From NCBI GenBank assembly GCA_018141845.1, contig CP073340.1:1761001-1825000 (forward strand): a stretch of 64,000 nt of DNA. Direction: 5' to 3'. Below, piece after piece: positions 1 to 8,989 of this stretch. The DNA is from Lachnospiraceae bacterium oral taxon 096. GTDB taxonomy: Bacteria; Bacillota; Clostridia; Lachnospirales; Lachnospiraceae. A model generated the notes under the pieces. The model was not told the origin of the DNA, made no database searches, and worked only from the letters and a program-made list of their open reading frames with translations. Every line of letters starts with the position of its first letter. Within the stretch, counting starts at the first letter, position 1. Both the position numbers and the translations under genes were made by a program.

Positions 1-578
1 AAGTGGCCAAAAGAATTCTTGCAGCCAATGGAATTTATGATGTTTTGGTTGTCGGTGTGGCCGGGCAATTGACCGACCACTATGATCCAAAAAATCGAAC
101 GGTAAACCTAAGTGAAACTGTATTTCACCAAAGATCAATTGCGGCCATTGCTGTAGCTGCTCATGAGTGTGGCCATGCCATTCAAGATAATCTTGGCTAT
201 GTGCCCTTAAATGTGCGTTCCTCTCTCGTACCTGTGGCAAATATTGGAGCAAATATTGCTTGGCCGATGTTTGTCATTGGATTTTTCATCAATCCAATGT
301 CTACTTTTGGAAAAATTGGGCAATTGTTGATTTCCTTGGCAATTATTTTCTATTTGGCTGCACTGTTATTTCAATTTGTCACCCTGCCGGTTGAATTGAA
401 TGCCTCGTCTAGAGCATTACAACAATTAAAACAGTTGCAAATGTTAAGTGAGGATGAAATTCATGGAGCAAAAAGCGTATTATTTGCGGCTGCTCTTACC
501 TATGTCGCTAGTGCGGCAGCAGCGGCACTCAATTTTTTGCGCATTATCCTTTTGTCGCAGCGAAGAAGAAACAATTGA
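1..578 (+). CDS. YugP-type zinc metallopeptidase, 5'-truncated by window edge
   Basis: This is the C-terminal part of a membrane-bound zinc metallopeptidase of the YugP family (peptidases of unknown substrate, common in Firmicutes). The frame is open to the left edge, and the first GTG at 3 falls inside family sequence (the AKRILAANGIYDV block), so the true start lies outside the window. The zinc-binding motif HECGH sits in the string AAHECGHAIQ, about residue 54 of the visible part. Two hydrophobic membrane segments follow (about residues 78-97 and 105-128) and a third lies near the C-terminus (about 160-182). It precedes rsmB by 57 bp with a terminator between them, an order seen in other Clostridia. 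Family assignment is good; the substrate is unknown. Confidence 0.88.
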   Translation, partial: VAKRILAANGIYDVLVVGVAGQLTDHYDPKNRTVNLSETVFHQRSIAAIAVAAHECGHAIQDNLGYVPLNVRSSLVPVANIGANIAWPMFVIGFFINPMSTFGKIGQLLISLAIIFYLAALLFQFVTLPVELNASSRALQQLKQLQMLSEDEIHGAKSVLFAAALTYVASAAAAALNFLRIILLSQRRRNN

Positions 579-580
579 TT

Positions 581-608
581 GGGGGTGTGATTTCACACCT
601 CCATTTTT
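581..608 (+). terminator. Rho-independent terminator after the YugP-like gene
   Basis: An 8-bp stem (GGGGTGTG against CACACCTC, one G.U pair) with an ATTT loop is followed by TTTTT. It starts just after the stop codon at 576-578 and separates this gene from rsmB. Confidence 0.75.
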
Positions 609-634
609 AACACACAAGAAATGAGAAAAAATTT

Positions 635-1963
635 ATGCAAAGTGAAAATATTCGTGCCATTGCACTAGAGATTTTATTGTCCATTGATCGGGGAGAACAT
701 TCCCATCAGGTTTTAGATCAAGCTCTGACAAAGTATGCCTATCTATCGAAAGTCGATCGAGCATTTTTATCAAGGCTTGTCCATGGAACTTTGGACTATC
801 AAATTCAACTTGATTATATTATTACACACTACAGCAGTGTGCAAAAAAATAAAATGAAACCTGTCATTTTAAATATTTTGCGCATGGCCATTTATCAAAT
901 TTTTTATATGGATCGCATTCCTGACCGAGCAGCCTGTGATGAGGCCGTAAAGTTGACCATGAAACGAGGACTTAGAGGATTAAAAGGTTTTGTCAATGGA
1001 ATATTGCGAAATATTATTCGAGAAAAGGAAACCATTGTATTTCCTGATTTATCAACGAAATATTCAATGCCAGACTGGATTATTGAACTTTGGAAGAGCC
1101 AATATGACGCTGATACCATAGAAACCATGTTACAAAGTTATCTTGTGCCCAGAGAAGTCAGCATTCGTGTCAATACATCAAACATCAGTGTAGAAGAAGT
1201 GATAAAAAAACTTCAAAAAGAAAATATTAAGGTAAGGATCTCTCCACTCAACCAAACAGTGCTTGAAATTAGTGGATTTGATCGACTTTCTGAAATCGAA
1301 TGTATTGCTCATGGAGAGTGCAGTGTGCAAGATGCAAGTTCTTCACTGGTTGTTTCTCTTTCTGGAATCAAAGAAAATGATATAGTCATCGATGTCTGTG
1401 CGGCCCCTGGTGGAAAAACGATCCATGCGGCTGATCAATTACATGGCTTGGGAGAGGTGATTGCCTGCGATCTTTCAGAAAAAAAGGTGAATATATTGTC
1501 GGATAATGTTGCTCGCAGTGGTTTTCAAAATATTCAGGTCGTGCAAAAGGATGCCCTAGAGTTTTATGCCCCATGGAAAGAAAAGGCCGATGTTGTTCTT
1601 GCCGATTTACCTTGCTCAGGACTGGGAATTATTGGAAAAAAGGCCGATATTAAGATGAATACCTCCCTAGAAAGTTGTAAAAACCTTGCTCAGATACAAA
1701 AGAAAATCTTAGATAATGTCTGCCAATATGTAAAACCAGGCGGGCGATTGGTATTTTCTACTTGCACCATTGATGTCTATGAAAATGAAGACAATGTTGC
1801 TTGGTTTTTAGAAAAGCACAAAGAATTTTCACCTGTGGATTTATCAAATGCCCCAGTAAAAATTGATACGCAACAAAAAGGCTATCTGCAACTTTTGCCA
1901 GGAATTCATCCATGTGATGGTTTCTTTATTAGTGTCTTTGAAAAATCCTTATCGAAAGGATAG
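635..1963 (+). CDS. rsmB: 16S rRNA (cytosine-967-C5)-methyltransferase RsmB
   Basis: RsmB transfers a methyl group from S-adenosylmethionine to C967 of 16S rRNA. The 442-residue length is typical. An N-terminal NusB-like helical RNA-binding domain (about 1-135) is followed by the Rossmann-type methyltransferase domain. The SAM loop is VCAAPGGKT at 254-262. The two cysteines typical of m5C methyltransferases are visible: C327 in the DLPCSGLG motif and C377 in FSTCTID. The gene leads a nearly gap-free run: rlmN follows after 22 bp with a strong AGGAGG site. No competing reading is plausible. Confidence 0.96.
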   Translation: MQSENIRAIALEILLSIDRGEHSHQVLDQALTKYAYLSKVDRAFLSRLVHGTLDYQIQLDYIITHYSSVQKNKMKPVILNILRMAIYQIFYMDRIPDRAACDEAVKLTMKRGLRGLKGFVNGILRNIIREKETIVFPDLSTKYSMPDWIIELWKSQYDADTIETMLQSYLVPREVSIRVNTSNISVEEVIKKLQKENIKVRISPLNQTVLEISGFDRLSEIECIAHGECSVQDASSSLVVSLSGIKENDIVIDVCAAPGGKTIHAADQLHGLGEVIACDLSEKKVNILSDNVARSGFQNIQVVQKDALEFYAPWKEKADVVLADLPCSGLGIIGKKADIKMNTSLESCKNLAQIQKKILDNVCQYVKPGGRLVFSTCTIDVYENEDNVAWFLEKHKEFSPVDLSNAPVKIDTQQKGYLQLLPGIHPCDGFFISVFEKSLSKG

Positions 1964-1985
1964 AGATAAAATTTGAGGAGGAAAA

Positions 1986-3035
1986 ATGATCGATATTAAG
2001 TCCATGTGTCTTGAAAAGCTTCGGGCCTATCTGGCGGATGAGCCTGCATTTCGTGCGAAACAAATCTATGGTTGGATTCATCAAAAGTTGGTTTCTGATT
2101 TTGATGAGATGAAAAATATTCCTCAATCTTTGAGGGAAAAATTAAAAAAAGAGTGTACCCTAACAACACTTTCTCCAGTAGCACTTCGTGTATCTAAAAT
2201 TGATGACACACATAAATATTTATTCGCCCTAGAGGATGAAAATATCATTGAAAGTGTAATGATGCGCTATACCCATGGCAATTCGGTGTGTATTTCCTCT
2301 CAGGTGGGCTGTCGAATGGGCTGTAAATTTTGTGCATCCACCATTGACGGTCTTGTACGCAATTTGACAGCTTCAGAAATGCTTGATCAAGTTTATCGCA
2401 TTCAAAAACTTTTGGGCGAGCGAATTTCAAATATCGTGGTCATGGGCTCGGGTGAACCGATGGATAATTATGAAAATCTAGTTCAATTTGTTCGAATGAT
2501 CAGCGACGAAAATGGACTCCATATTAGTCAAAGAAACATTACTGTGTCAACTTGTGGTATTGTGCCCAAAATGAGACAACTTGCTGATGAAGGATTGCAA
2601 ATCACCTTGGCTTTATCCTTACATGCACCAAATGATGAAATTCGAAAGGAGTTGATGCCCATTGCCAATCGCTATACCATCAAAGAAATACTAAAAGCCT
2701 GTCGGTATTACTTTGAAAAGACAGGGCGAAGAGTCACTTTTGAATACAGTCTTGTGCAGGGAGTCAATGACAACGAAAAAGAGGCGAGGCGTTTAATTTC
2801 CTTACTCTCTTCCATGCATGGACATGTCAATCTCATTCCCGTCAACCCAATTAAAGAGAGAAATTTTTTGCAATCGACACCAAAATCCATACTCGCTTTT
2901 AAAAATCTTCTTGAAAAAAGTGGTATAAATGTTACTATAAGGAGGGAAATGGGACGAGATATTGATGGTGCTTGCGGGCAACTTCGTAGGCATTATGCAC
3001 AAAGCCCAAAAGATTTTATAAAGGGGGAACAGTAA
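1986..3035 (+). CDS. rlmN: Dual-specificity 23S rRNA/tRNA adenine-C2 methyltransferase RlmN
   Basis: A radical-SAM enzyme that methylates C2 of A2503 in 23S rRNA and of A37 in some tRNAs. The 349-residue length fits. The [4Fe-4S] cluster motif CxxxCxxC is at C109, C113 and C116 (string GCRMGCKFC). The C-terminal cysteine that carries the methyl group is near residue 330, in DGACGQL. The start is set by GAGGAGG 6 bp upstream of the ATG at 1986. The stop codon abuts the start of the phosphatase gene, so the two are probably translated in a coupled way. The family is clear. Which RNAs are targets in this organism is inferred from the family. Confidence 0.97.
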   Translation: MIDIKSMCLEKLRAYLADEPAFRAKQIYGWIHQKLVSDFDEMKNIPQSLREKLKKECTLTTLSPVALRVSKIDDTHKYLFALEDENIIESVMMRYTHGNSVCISSQVGCRMGCKFCASTIDGLVRNLTASEMLDQVYRIQKLLGERISNIVVMGSGEPMDNYENLVQFVRMISDENGLHISQRNITVSTCGIVPKMRQLADEGLQITLALSLHAPNDEIRKELMPIANRYTIKEILKACRYYFEKTGRRVTFEYSLVQGVNDNEKEARRLISLLSSMHGHVNLIPVNPIKERNFLQSTPKSILAFKNLLEKSGINVTIRREMGRDIDGACGQLRRHYAQSPKDFIKGEQ

Positions 3036-3770
3036 ATGCAATCAGTGGCATTGACAGATTGTGGACAGGTCAGACAGATGAATCAGGATAATATTTTTAT
3101 TTGTGACCAAAGAATTGGACCACTTCCAAATCTTTACATTGTAGCAGATGGCATGGGCGGTGAAAAAGCTGGTGATGTTGCCTCTGCGGAACTTGTCAAA
3201 AGAATGTGTGACCACATTGAAAATTCAAAGGAGCGTCCATTAATTGCACTCAATGAGGCAATTTTGCACGCAAACAAGGAAATTTTTTCAATGGCCAAGA
3301 CCAATAAAGATTTTCAAGGGATGGGCACAACCCTTGTGACGGCCACCTATATTTCAGGTGAACTTTTGGTGGCCAATGTTGGAGACAGCAGGCTTTATCT
3401 TTTGGATCATTCAAAGATTAACCAAGTGACGGTCGATCACTCCTATGTCGAAGAGATGGTACGCCTTGGTAAATTTTCAAGGGATTCCAAAGAATACCAA
3501 GAAAAGAAAAATATTATTACAAGAGCTGTTGGTGCTTCGGAAGTGCTAGAGATTGACTATTTTAAGCTGATTCCCAAAAAGGGCAATATTGCTCTTTTAT
3601 GTTCTGATGGCTTGAGTAATATGGTCAGCGATGAATGTATTTTAGATATTGTCAACCTATCCGATTCATTAGAAAAAGCAGCAAGAGAATTGGTCAAGAC
3701 AGCCAATGACAATGGTGGTAAGGACAACATATCGGTGATTTTGTTGTCTGGTATGGGAGAGGAAAAATAA
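3036..3770 (+). CDS. prpC: PP2C-type Ser/Thr protein phosphatase PrpC/Stp
   Basis: Metal-dependent protein phosphatase that reverses phosphorylation by the neighbouring kinase. All main PPM motifs are visible: the DCG...NQDN start (about 8-21), ADGMGGEKAG (about 38-47), GTTLVTA (about 90), NVGDSRLY (about 106), CSDGLSNM (about 190) and KDNISVIL (about 230). The acidic residues that bind the two metal ions are present (D20 area, D39, D192, D231). The length of 244 aa is normal. Its last base is shared with the first base of the kinase gene (TAATG), as in the prpC-prkC pair of Bacillus and stp-stk of cocci. Cytosolic. Confidence 0.95.
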   Translation: MQSVALTDCGQVRQMNQDNIFICDQRIGPLPNLYIVADGMGGEKAGDVASAELVKRMCDHIENSKERPLIALNEAILHANKEIFSMAKTNKDFQGMGTTLVTATYISGELLVANVGDSRLYLLDHSKINQVTVDHSYVEEMVRLGKFSRDSKEYQEKKNIITRAVGASEVLEIDYFKLIPKKGNIALLCSDGLSNMVSDECILDIVNLSDSLEKAARELVKTANDNGGKDNISVILLSGMGEEK

Positions 3771-6061
3771 TGATATTAAAACCAGGAATATTTTTACAGG
3801 GTCGATATGAAATTTTGGAGAAAATTGGCTCTGGTGGAATGTCAGATGTCTATAAGGCGAAAGACCATAAACTCAATCGCCTTGTTGCCATTAAGGTACT
3901 GAAGGAAGAATTTGGTACGGATGAAACTTTTGTGTCAAAATTTAAGATGGAAGCTCAAGCAGCTGCCGGGCTTTCACATCCGAATATTGTCAATGTCTAT
4001 GATGTCATGGACGAAGAAAATATTCATTATATTGTGATGGAGCTTGTGGAGGGAATTACACTCAAAAGCTATATCGCAACAAAGAAAAAGCTCAATGTCA
4101 AGGAGACCCTTGGTATCAGTATTCAAGTGGCACAAGGAATTGCTGCTGCACACAAAAGAGGCATTATCCATCGGGATATTAAGCCACAAAATATGATTAT
4201 TTCTAAAGATGGAAAGGTAAAAGTGACGGACTTTGGTATTGCAAGGGCTGTCTCTGCCCAGACCATTGGTGGAGCAGCTGTGGGATCAGTGCACTATATT
4301 TGTCCAGAGCAAGCAAAAGGAGCTCTTTCTGACCAGCGAAGTGATATTTATTCTCTGGGAATTACGATCTATGAAATGATTACAGGCAAAGTTCCCTTTG
4401 ATGGAGATACAACCGTGGCGATTGCTCTATCCCACTTAGAGGATCCACTTCCTTTGCCAAGTTTATCTAGTCCAGACATTCCTGCTGGTCTTGAAAGTAT
4501 TATTTTAAAGTGTACACAAAAAAAGCCTGAGCGAAGATATCAAACGATGGAAGATTTGCTCGTTGACCTTCGAAAAGCGCTGATTGACCCCAATGATCCT
4601 TCTTTGCTTGGCAATACGACCACGATCAATGGGGACACCCGACGCATGAGCGAAGAGGAGATGGGAGAAATTAATGCTCGACATGCCCAAAATCAACACA
4701 CCCTAGAAAATGTGATGGATGGAGATGTTGATGAGGCAAGGGATGCCTTTGAAGTTCCTGATTTTCCAGAAGAGACATCACAAGATGAGAGTAAGGACTC
4801 TTTTTTTGTCCCTGAACTTTTTGAATCCTCTTCTTCGGATGCTTCTGATTTTGGCAAAAAGGAAGAAAAAAATGAAGATGAAGAAAGAGAAGAACGAAGG
4901 GGAATACGATCTGAGCAGTTGATGGCTGCTCTTGGTGTTGGCGGTGCCGTTGTTGCGATTGTTCTTCTTTTAATCCTTGGGCGAAATATCGGAAAGGCAA
5001 AGACTGTGGTTAGTCCAACAGGACCCAATGGAGAGACAACACTTGCTTCCAATCAAACCAAAGTCCCTGATTTAGATGGGAAGACACAGGATGAGGCAGA
5101 AAAAATCTTACAAGAAGCTACACTTTCCATGAAGGTTACAGGAAATGCCTACAGTGATAGCGTGCCAAAGGGGCAGGTGATCTCTCAGGATCCAAAGTCG
5201 GATGAGGTTGTTTCGAAACACTCTAGTGTTGGCGTTGTGATTAGCAATGGTTCTCAAAAAGTCGATTTGACCTCTCTTGGCATTACATCAATGAATGCAA
5301 AAGATGCAAAGACCGCACTAAAGAGTGAGGGATTTAGTGTAAATACAGAAGAAGAGTATAGTGACAGTGTCGAAGAAGGCGGAATTATTCGATTTGTCCC
5401 TGAACAGCCTGAAAAGGGAAGCGAAGTGACCATTGTCATTAGCAAGGGAAAGAAAAATACAATGACGGTTGTACCTAATATTGTCAATCAGCCAGAAGCT
5501 GCAGGAACCAATCTCTTGATTTCTTCCAACCTAAAGCCAGGAAATCGTGCAGTGCAGTATAGTGATACCGTCAAAGCTGGAGATATTATTAGTCAATCTC
5601 CAGAGCCAGGAGCACAGGCAACTTTAGGTGGAAAGGTGGACTATGTCATCAGCCAAGGCCCTGCTCCAACGGAAAGTAGTACAGAATCAGCCACAAAGGC
5701 TACAAAGGCAGAAGAGAAAAAAGATGTCAATGCAACAGCCAGTGCAGAACTTAGCCCAGAGTCAAACTATCAATATGTTGGCTCCATTGATACAACCTTT
5801 GAGTTAAAGGATTTAATTGGTCCAGGTGGCAGCAGCAGTAAGGTCAAGGTGATGATTCGCCTTCGCCAAGATGTCAATGGTCAGACCGTATATCGCACTT
5901 TAATGGAGCCAAGAAACATTACAGGAGATACCATTTTACCTGTGCGATTTAAATCCATTGTTGGTGCAGATGGCGTAGAAGAGGGCAATGTCGAGGTTGT
6001 TGATGCCGATACACAAAATGTACTCAAATCCTATGATGTCCAATTCTTTAAGGTGCAATAA
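3770..6061 (+). CDS. prkC: Membrane Ser/Thr protein kinase with PASTA domains, PrkC/Stk type
   Basis: Hanks-type kinase that senses cell-wall fragments and signals to cell-wall synthesis, division and translation. The kinase domain (about 11-275) has the glycine loop IGSGGMSDVY (19-28), catalytic lysine K42, HRD with D136, and DFG at 154-156. An acidic juxtamembrane stretch (about 315-378) precedes one transmembrane helix (about 384-404). Outside the cell there are three PASTA repeats (about 431-495, 498-560 and 567-631). A Ser/Thr/Lys-rich linker then leads to an extra beta-rich C-terminal region (about 660-763) that is not PASTA and that I do not recognise. It overlaps prpC by one base, and rsgA begins on its last base. 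Phosphatase, kinase and rsgA together are a classic Firmicute arrangement. Confidence 0.96.
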   Translation: MILKPGIFLQGRYEILEKIGSGGMSDVYKAKDHKLNRLVAIKVLKEEFGTDETFVSKFKMEAQAAAGLSHPNIVNVYDVMDEENIHYIVMELVEGITLKSYIATKKKLNVKETLGISIQVAQGIAAAHKRGIIHRDIKPQNMIISKDGKVKVTDFGIARAVSAQTIGGAAVGSVHYICPEQAKGALSDQRSDIYSLGITIYEMITGKVPFDGDTTVAIALSHLEDPLPLPSLSSPDIPAGLESIILKCTQKKPERRYQTMEDLLVDLRKALIDPNDPSLLGNTTTINGDTRRMSEEEMGEINARHAQNQHTLENVMDGDVDEARDAFEVPDFPEETSQDESKDSFFVPELFESSSSDASDFGKKEEKNEDEEREERRGIRSEQLMAALGVGGAVVAIVLLLILGRNIGKAKTVVSPTGPNGETTLASNQTKVPDLDGKTQDEAEKILQEATLSMKVTGNAYSDSVPKGQVISQDPKSDEVVSKHSSVGVVISNGSQKVDLTSLGITSMNAKDAKTALKSEGFSVNTEEEYSDSVEEGGIIRFVPEQPEKGSEVTIVISKGKKNTMTVVPNIVNQPEAAGTNLLISSNLKPGNRAVQYSDTVKAGDIISQSPEPGAQATLGGKVDYVISQGPAPTESSTESATKATKAEEKKDVNATASAELSPESNYQYVGSIDTTFELKDLIGPGGSSSKVKVMIRLRQDVNGQTVYRTLMEPRNITGDTILPVRFKSIVGADGVEEGNVEVVDADTQNVLKSYDVQFFKVQ

Positions 6062-6942
6062 TGAAGAGTGTTCAAGGAAAGATTATTAAAGGAATTGCAG
6101 GTTTTTATTATGTTGCTTGTGAGGGGGAAGTTTATTCTTGCAAGGCCAAGGGAGCTTTTCGAAATCAAAAGATAAAGCCATTGGTCGGGGATAATGTTCT
6201 TTTCGATATGACAGATAAAGAAAAACAGATCGGAAATATCGTAGAGCTTTTACCAAGGAAAAATTCCCTCATTCGTCCTGCTGTCAGTAATGTCGATCAA
6301 GCTGTGGTTGTCTTAGCATTTACACATCCTGATCCACAGCTTTATCTACTGGACAAATATCTCATTATGATGAGTCGACAAAATGTAGAAATTGCTATTT
6401 TATGGAATAAGGCAGATATCGCAAGTAAGACAGATCGCTTGCGGGCAAACATTTATCAAGATGCCGGTTTTTTTACCATGCAAATGAGCGTGACCGATGG
6501 CAAAGGAATTGATGATTTTCGCTCCTATTTGCGTGGAAAATCGACGGTTCTTGCTGGGCCATCGGGTGTTGGAAAGTCGTCACTGACGAATATTTTATGT
6601 CCGATGGCTCTGATGCAGACGCAAGACATTAGCAAAAAAATTTCGAGAGGAAGACATACGACTCGACATTCAGAATTTTTTTATGTCGAAGAAAACACCT
6701 ATATTTGTGACACTCCAGGTTTTACTTCGGTCAATATTGAAGATTTGCCAAAGGAAGCATTGCGAAATTATTACCCAGAGTTTGAAAAATATGAAGGGAA
6801 ATGTCGCTTCCATGGCTGTGTCCATGTTGCAGAGCCCGATTGCTGTGTCAAGGACGCTGTACATCGTGGTGAAATTTCAAAAATTCGCTACGAAAACTAT
6901 GTAAAAATTTATAAAGAATTAGAAAGCGTGAGGAAATATTGA
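6061..6942 (+). CDS. rsgA: Ribosome small-subunit-dependent GTPase RsgA (YloQ)
   Basis: Circularly permuted GTPase that helps late 30S subunit maturation. The order of nucleotide motifs shows the permutation: G4 (NKAD, about 116-119) comes before G1 (GPSGVGKSS, about 165-173) and G3 (DTPGF, about 218-222). An OB-fold lies at the N-terminus (about 1-70). A C-terminal zinc knuckle uses the Cys/His set in CRFHGCVH and CC (about 246-262). At 293 aa it has the expected length. The gene overlaps prkC by one base and rpe by one base, so it belongs to the same operon. In Bacillus the homologue is a neighbour of PrkC in the same way. Confidence 0.96.
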   Translation: MKSVQGKIIKGIAGFYYVACEGEVYSCKAKGAFRNQKIKPLVGDNVLFDMTDKEKQIGNIVELLPRKNSLIRPAVSNVDQAVVVLAFTHPDPQLYLLDKYLIMMSRQNVEIAILWNKADIASKTDRLRANIYQDAGFFTMQMSVTDGKGIDDFRSYLRGKSTVLAGPSGVGKSSLTNILCPMALMQTQDISKKISRGRHTTRHSEFFYVEENTYICDTPGFTSVNIEDLPKEALRNYYPEFEKYEGKCRFHGCVHVAEPDCCVKDAVHRGEISKIRYENYVKIYKELESVRKY

Positions 6943-7601
6943 TGAGAGCACTTTTACCCTCTTTGTTGGCAGCAGATTTTTATCAATTAAAGGATCAAAT
7001 TGAAGAATTAGAAAAAAATGATGTCCATTTTTTGCACATGGATATTATGGATGGAAAAAATGTGCCGAGCATTAGCTTTGGAATGCCGGTACTTTCAGCT
7101 ATCCGCAAGCACACAAAGTTATTATTTGATGTTCATATGATGGTGGATGAGCCAGATCGCTTTATTGATGATATGGTTATAGCCGGAGCAGATATGATTA
7201 CCGTACATCAAGAATGTACCCTGCATCTTGATCGAACAATTGCACATATTCATTCCAAAGATATTCAGGCGGGAGTGGCCTTAAACCCTGCGACACCACT
7301 TTCTACTTTGGAAGAAATTTTGCCTGAGCTTGACTATGTGCTTTTAATGACCGTAAATCCAGGCTTTGGTGGTCAAAAGTATATTTCCTATTGTACAGAA
7401 AAAATTAAAAAATTGGCCAAAATCCGAGCAGAGAGAAATCTTCATTTCCAGATTGAAGTTGATGGAGGAATCAATAGAGAGACGCTTGCGATGGTATTGG
7501 ATGCAGGAGCAGATATGATTGTTGCAGGAAGTGCCATTTTTGGCTCAAATATTACAGACAATGTACAATATTTTCAAAAAGTGATGGACAATGAAGAATA
7601 A
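6942..7601 (+). CDS. rpe: Ribulose-phosphate 3-epimerase
   Basis: Interconverts ribulose-5-phosphate and xylulose-5-phosphate in the pentose phosphate pathway. It is a TIM barrel of 219 aa. Diagnostic strings are SLLAADF (about 5-11), HMDIMDG (metal site, about 31-37), DVHMMV (about 65-70), NPGFGGQ (about 140-146) and VDGGIN (about 174-179). The ATG at 6942 is chosen over the TTG just before it because GAGGA lies 8 bp upstream and the start overlaps the rsgA stop (TGATG). The last 11 bp overlap thiN. Confidence 0.96.
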   Translation: MRALLPSLLAADFYQLKDQIEELEKNDVHFLHMDIMDGKNVPSISFGMPVLSAIRKHTKLLFDVHMMVDEPDRFIDDMVIAGADMITVHQECTLHLDRTIAHIHSKDIQAGVALNPATPLSTLEEILPELDYVLLMTVNPGFGGQKYISYCTEKIKKLAKIRAERNLHFQIEVDGGINRETLAMVLDAGADMIVAGSAIFGSNITDNVQYFQKVMDNEE

Positions 7602-8259
7602 AACCGCATTTTTAATTGCAGGGGGCGAGATATCCAGAGATTTCGCCCTCAATTTTTTACATCAAAAATCAGACACAGATCTCTTAGTTTGTGTCGATGG
7701 GGGACTTGCATTTCTCGATCAAATCGGTCGGATTCCCGATATTTTGGTTGGAGACTTTGACACCGTAAATCCAAGTCTTTTGCATACCTATGAAGAAAAA
7801 GGAATTGAAGTACAACGGCATAATCCAATAAAGGATGAGACAGATACAGAATTAGCAATTCGAGCTTGCATCGAACGAGGATATCGACATATCTTTGCTC
7901 TTGGTTGCTTGGGCGGGCGAATTGACCATGAACTTTCCAATCTCTATCTGACACTGCACTATATTTCTTTTGGCATTCAGCTGGAAATTATAGATGAAAA
8001 AAATCGCATCTATGCCATTGCTAAACCAACAGAAATTTTAAAGGCAAAGCAGTGGGGAAAGTATATTTCCTTTTATGCTCTCGCCGGAAAGGTAGAAGGA
8101 CTATACCTTGTGGGCTTTTTGTATCCCCTTTACAATGTCGTTTTAGACCAACAAAAGACGCCCACTCTTACCGTAAGCAACGAGATTGTTACGGATAGAG
8201 CGAAAGTATTTTTTTCTTCTGGTCTACTTTTGGTAGTTGAAAGTAAAGATAAAGTGTGA
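7591..8259 (+). CDS. thiN: Thiamine diphosphokinase (thiamine pyrophosphokinase)
   Basis: Transfers pyrophosphate from ATP to thiamine to give thiamine diphosphate. It is a 222-residue cytosolic enzyme. Family motifs: GGEISRDF (about 10-17), CVDGGLAFL (about 32-40), GDFDTV (about 52-57), KDETDTEL (about 79-86) and GCLGGRIDHELSNL (about 105-118). It overlaps rpe by 11 bp and is the last gene of the tight rsmB-to-thiN run. A good promoter lies near its 3' end and starts a new unit for the downstream transporter component. Confidence 0.94.
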   Translation: MKNKTAFLIAGGEISRDFALNFLHQKSDTDLLVCVDGGLAFLDQIGRIPDILVGDFDTVNPSLLHTYEEKGIEVQRHNPIKDETDTELAIRACIERGYRHIFALGCLGGRIDHELSNLYLTLHYISFGIQLEIIDEKNRIYAIAKPTEILKAKQWGKYISFYALAGKVEGLYLVGFLYPLYNVVLDQQKTPTLTVSNEIVTDRAKVFFSSGLLLVVESKDKV

Positions 8260-8265
8260 TAGAAT
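8237..8265 (+). promoter_or_regulatory. Sigma-A-type promoter for the ECF S-component gene
   Basis: TTGAAA (8237-8242), a 17-bp spacer, then TAGAAT (8260-8265). It overlaps the last codons and the stop of thiN and sits about 40 bp upstream of the next start codon. Confidence 0.65.
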
Positions 8266-8303
8266 GTGACGAAATATTATCAATTCAACTAGGAGGTAGG
8301 AGT

Positions 8304-8900
8304 ATGAGAAATTCAGATCAAAGAGTACATAAATTGGTGGTTATGGCACTAATGACCGCACTATGTTATGTAGCATTTACTTTTTTAAAAATCCCTATTC
8401 CCACATTTGGTGGAGATATGGTGGCATTGCATATTGGCAATGCAATCTGTGTCATTGCAGCTTTGTTGCTTGGGGGACTTTATGGTGGTATTGCTGGAAG
8501 TCTTGGGATGACCATTGCCGATTTACTTGATCCTGTTTATATCACCAGTGCCCCAAAGACTTTTGTTTTAAAATTGTGTATTGGTTTAATTGCAGGATTT
8601 GTTGCTCATAATATTGGGCATATCACAAAGACGAATGATCGAAAGAAGATTTTTCTCTTTAGTTTGCTTGCATCCATTGCGGGACTAGGATTTAATGTCA
8701 TTGCAGATCCTATTGCAGGATATTTTTATAAAATCTATATTCTTGGGGTACAGGCCGATGCTGCAAAGATTATGAGCACCATCGCAGGTGGTGTGACCTT
8801 GATCAACGCAATTGCAGGAACGATTGTCGTTGTTGTGTTGTATAATGCCCTCTATCCTGTGCTTGTGCGTGCGGGATTGCAATTTGAAATGAAAAAATAG
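8304..8900 (+). CDS. ECF transporter S component (substrate-binding membrane subunit)
   Basis: A 198-residue membrane protein with about six hydrophobic segments, of the kind that captures a vitamin-like substrate and docks on the shared energy-coupling module (EcfA, EcfA' and EcfT, encoded elsewhere). It begins with a short charged stretch, then the helix KLVVMALMTALCYVAF. The glycine-rich LLLGGLYGGIAGS loop is typical of S components. The ATG at 8304 is preferred over one at 8256 because AGGAGG lies 8 bp upstream of it and the family sequence starts there. Lying next to thiN hints at a thiamine-related substrate, but S components cannot be assigned by position alone. The substrate is unknown. 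Confidence 0.82.
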   Translation: MRNSDQRVHKLVVMALMTALCYVAFTFLKIPIPTFGGDMVALHIGNAICVIAALLLGGLYGGIAGSLGMTIADLLDPVYITSAPKTFVLKLCIGLIAGFVAHNIGHITKTNDRKKIFLFSLLASIAGLGFNVIADPIAGYFYKIYILGVQADAAKIMSTIAGGVTLINAIAGTIVVVVLYNALYPVLVRAGLQFEMKK

Positions 8901-8922
8901 CCTTTGCTCAATTTGCGATGCC

Positions 8923-8951
8923 TTGCGGTGCTTTTTAAAGTGTTGTATAAT
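8923..8951 (+). promoter_or_regulatory. Promoter upstream of serS
   Basis: TTGCGG (8923-8928), a 17-bp spacer, then TATAAT (8946-8951). It lies in the 89-bp gap between the S component and serS. No T-box features fit in the short leader. Confidence 0.65.
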
Positions 8952-8989
8952 ATTTTTTGATTAAATTTGTTTATATAGGCGGAGGAAAT

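Noticed and set aside
4693..5052. Open frames antisense to prkC
   Set aside because: They lie within well-conserved prkC sequence and have neither promoter nor plausible protein.
8901..8989. T-box leaders in front of serS, valS or argS
   Set aside because: The gaps are short (89, 10 and about 50 bp) and lack the T-box sequence.
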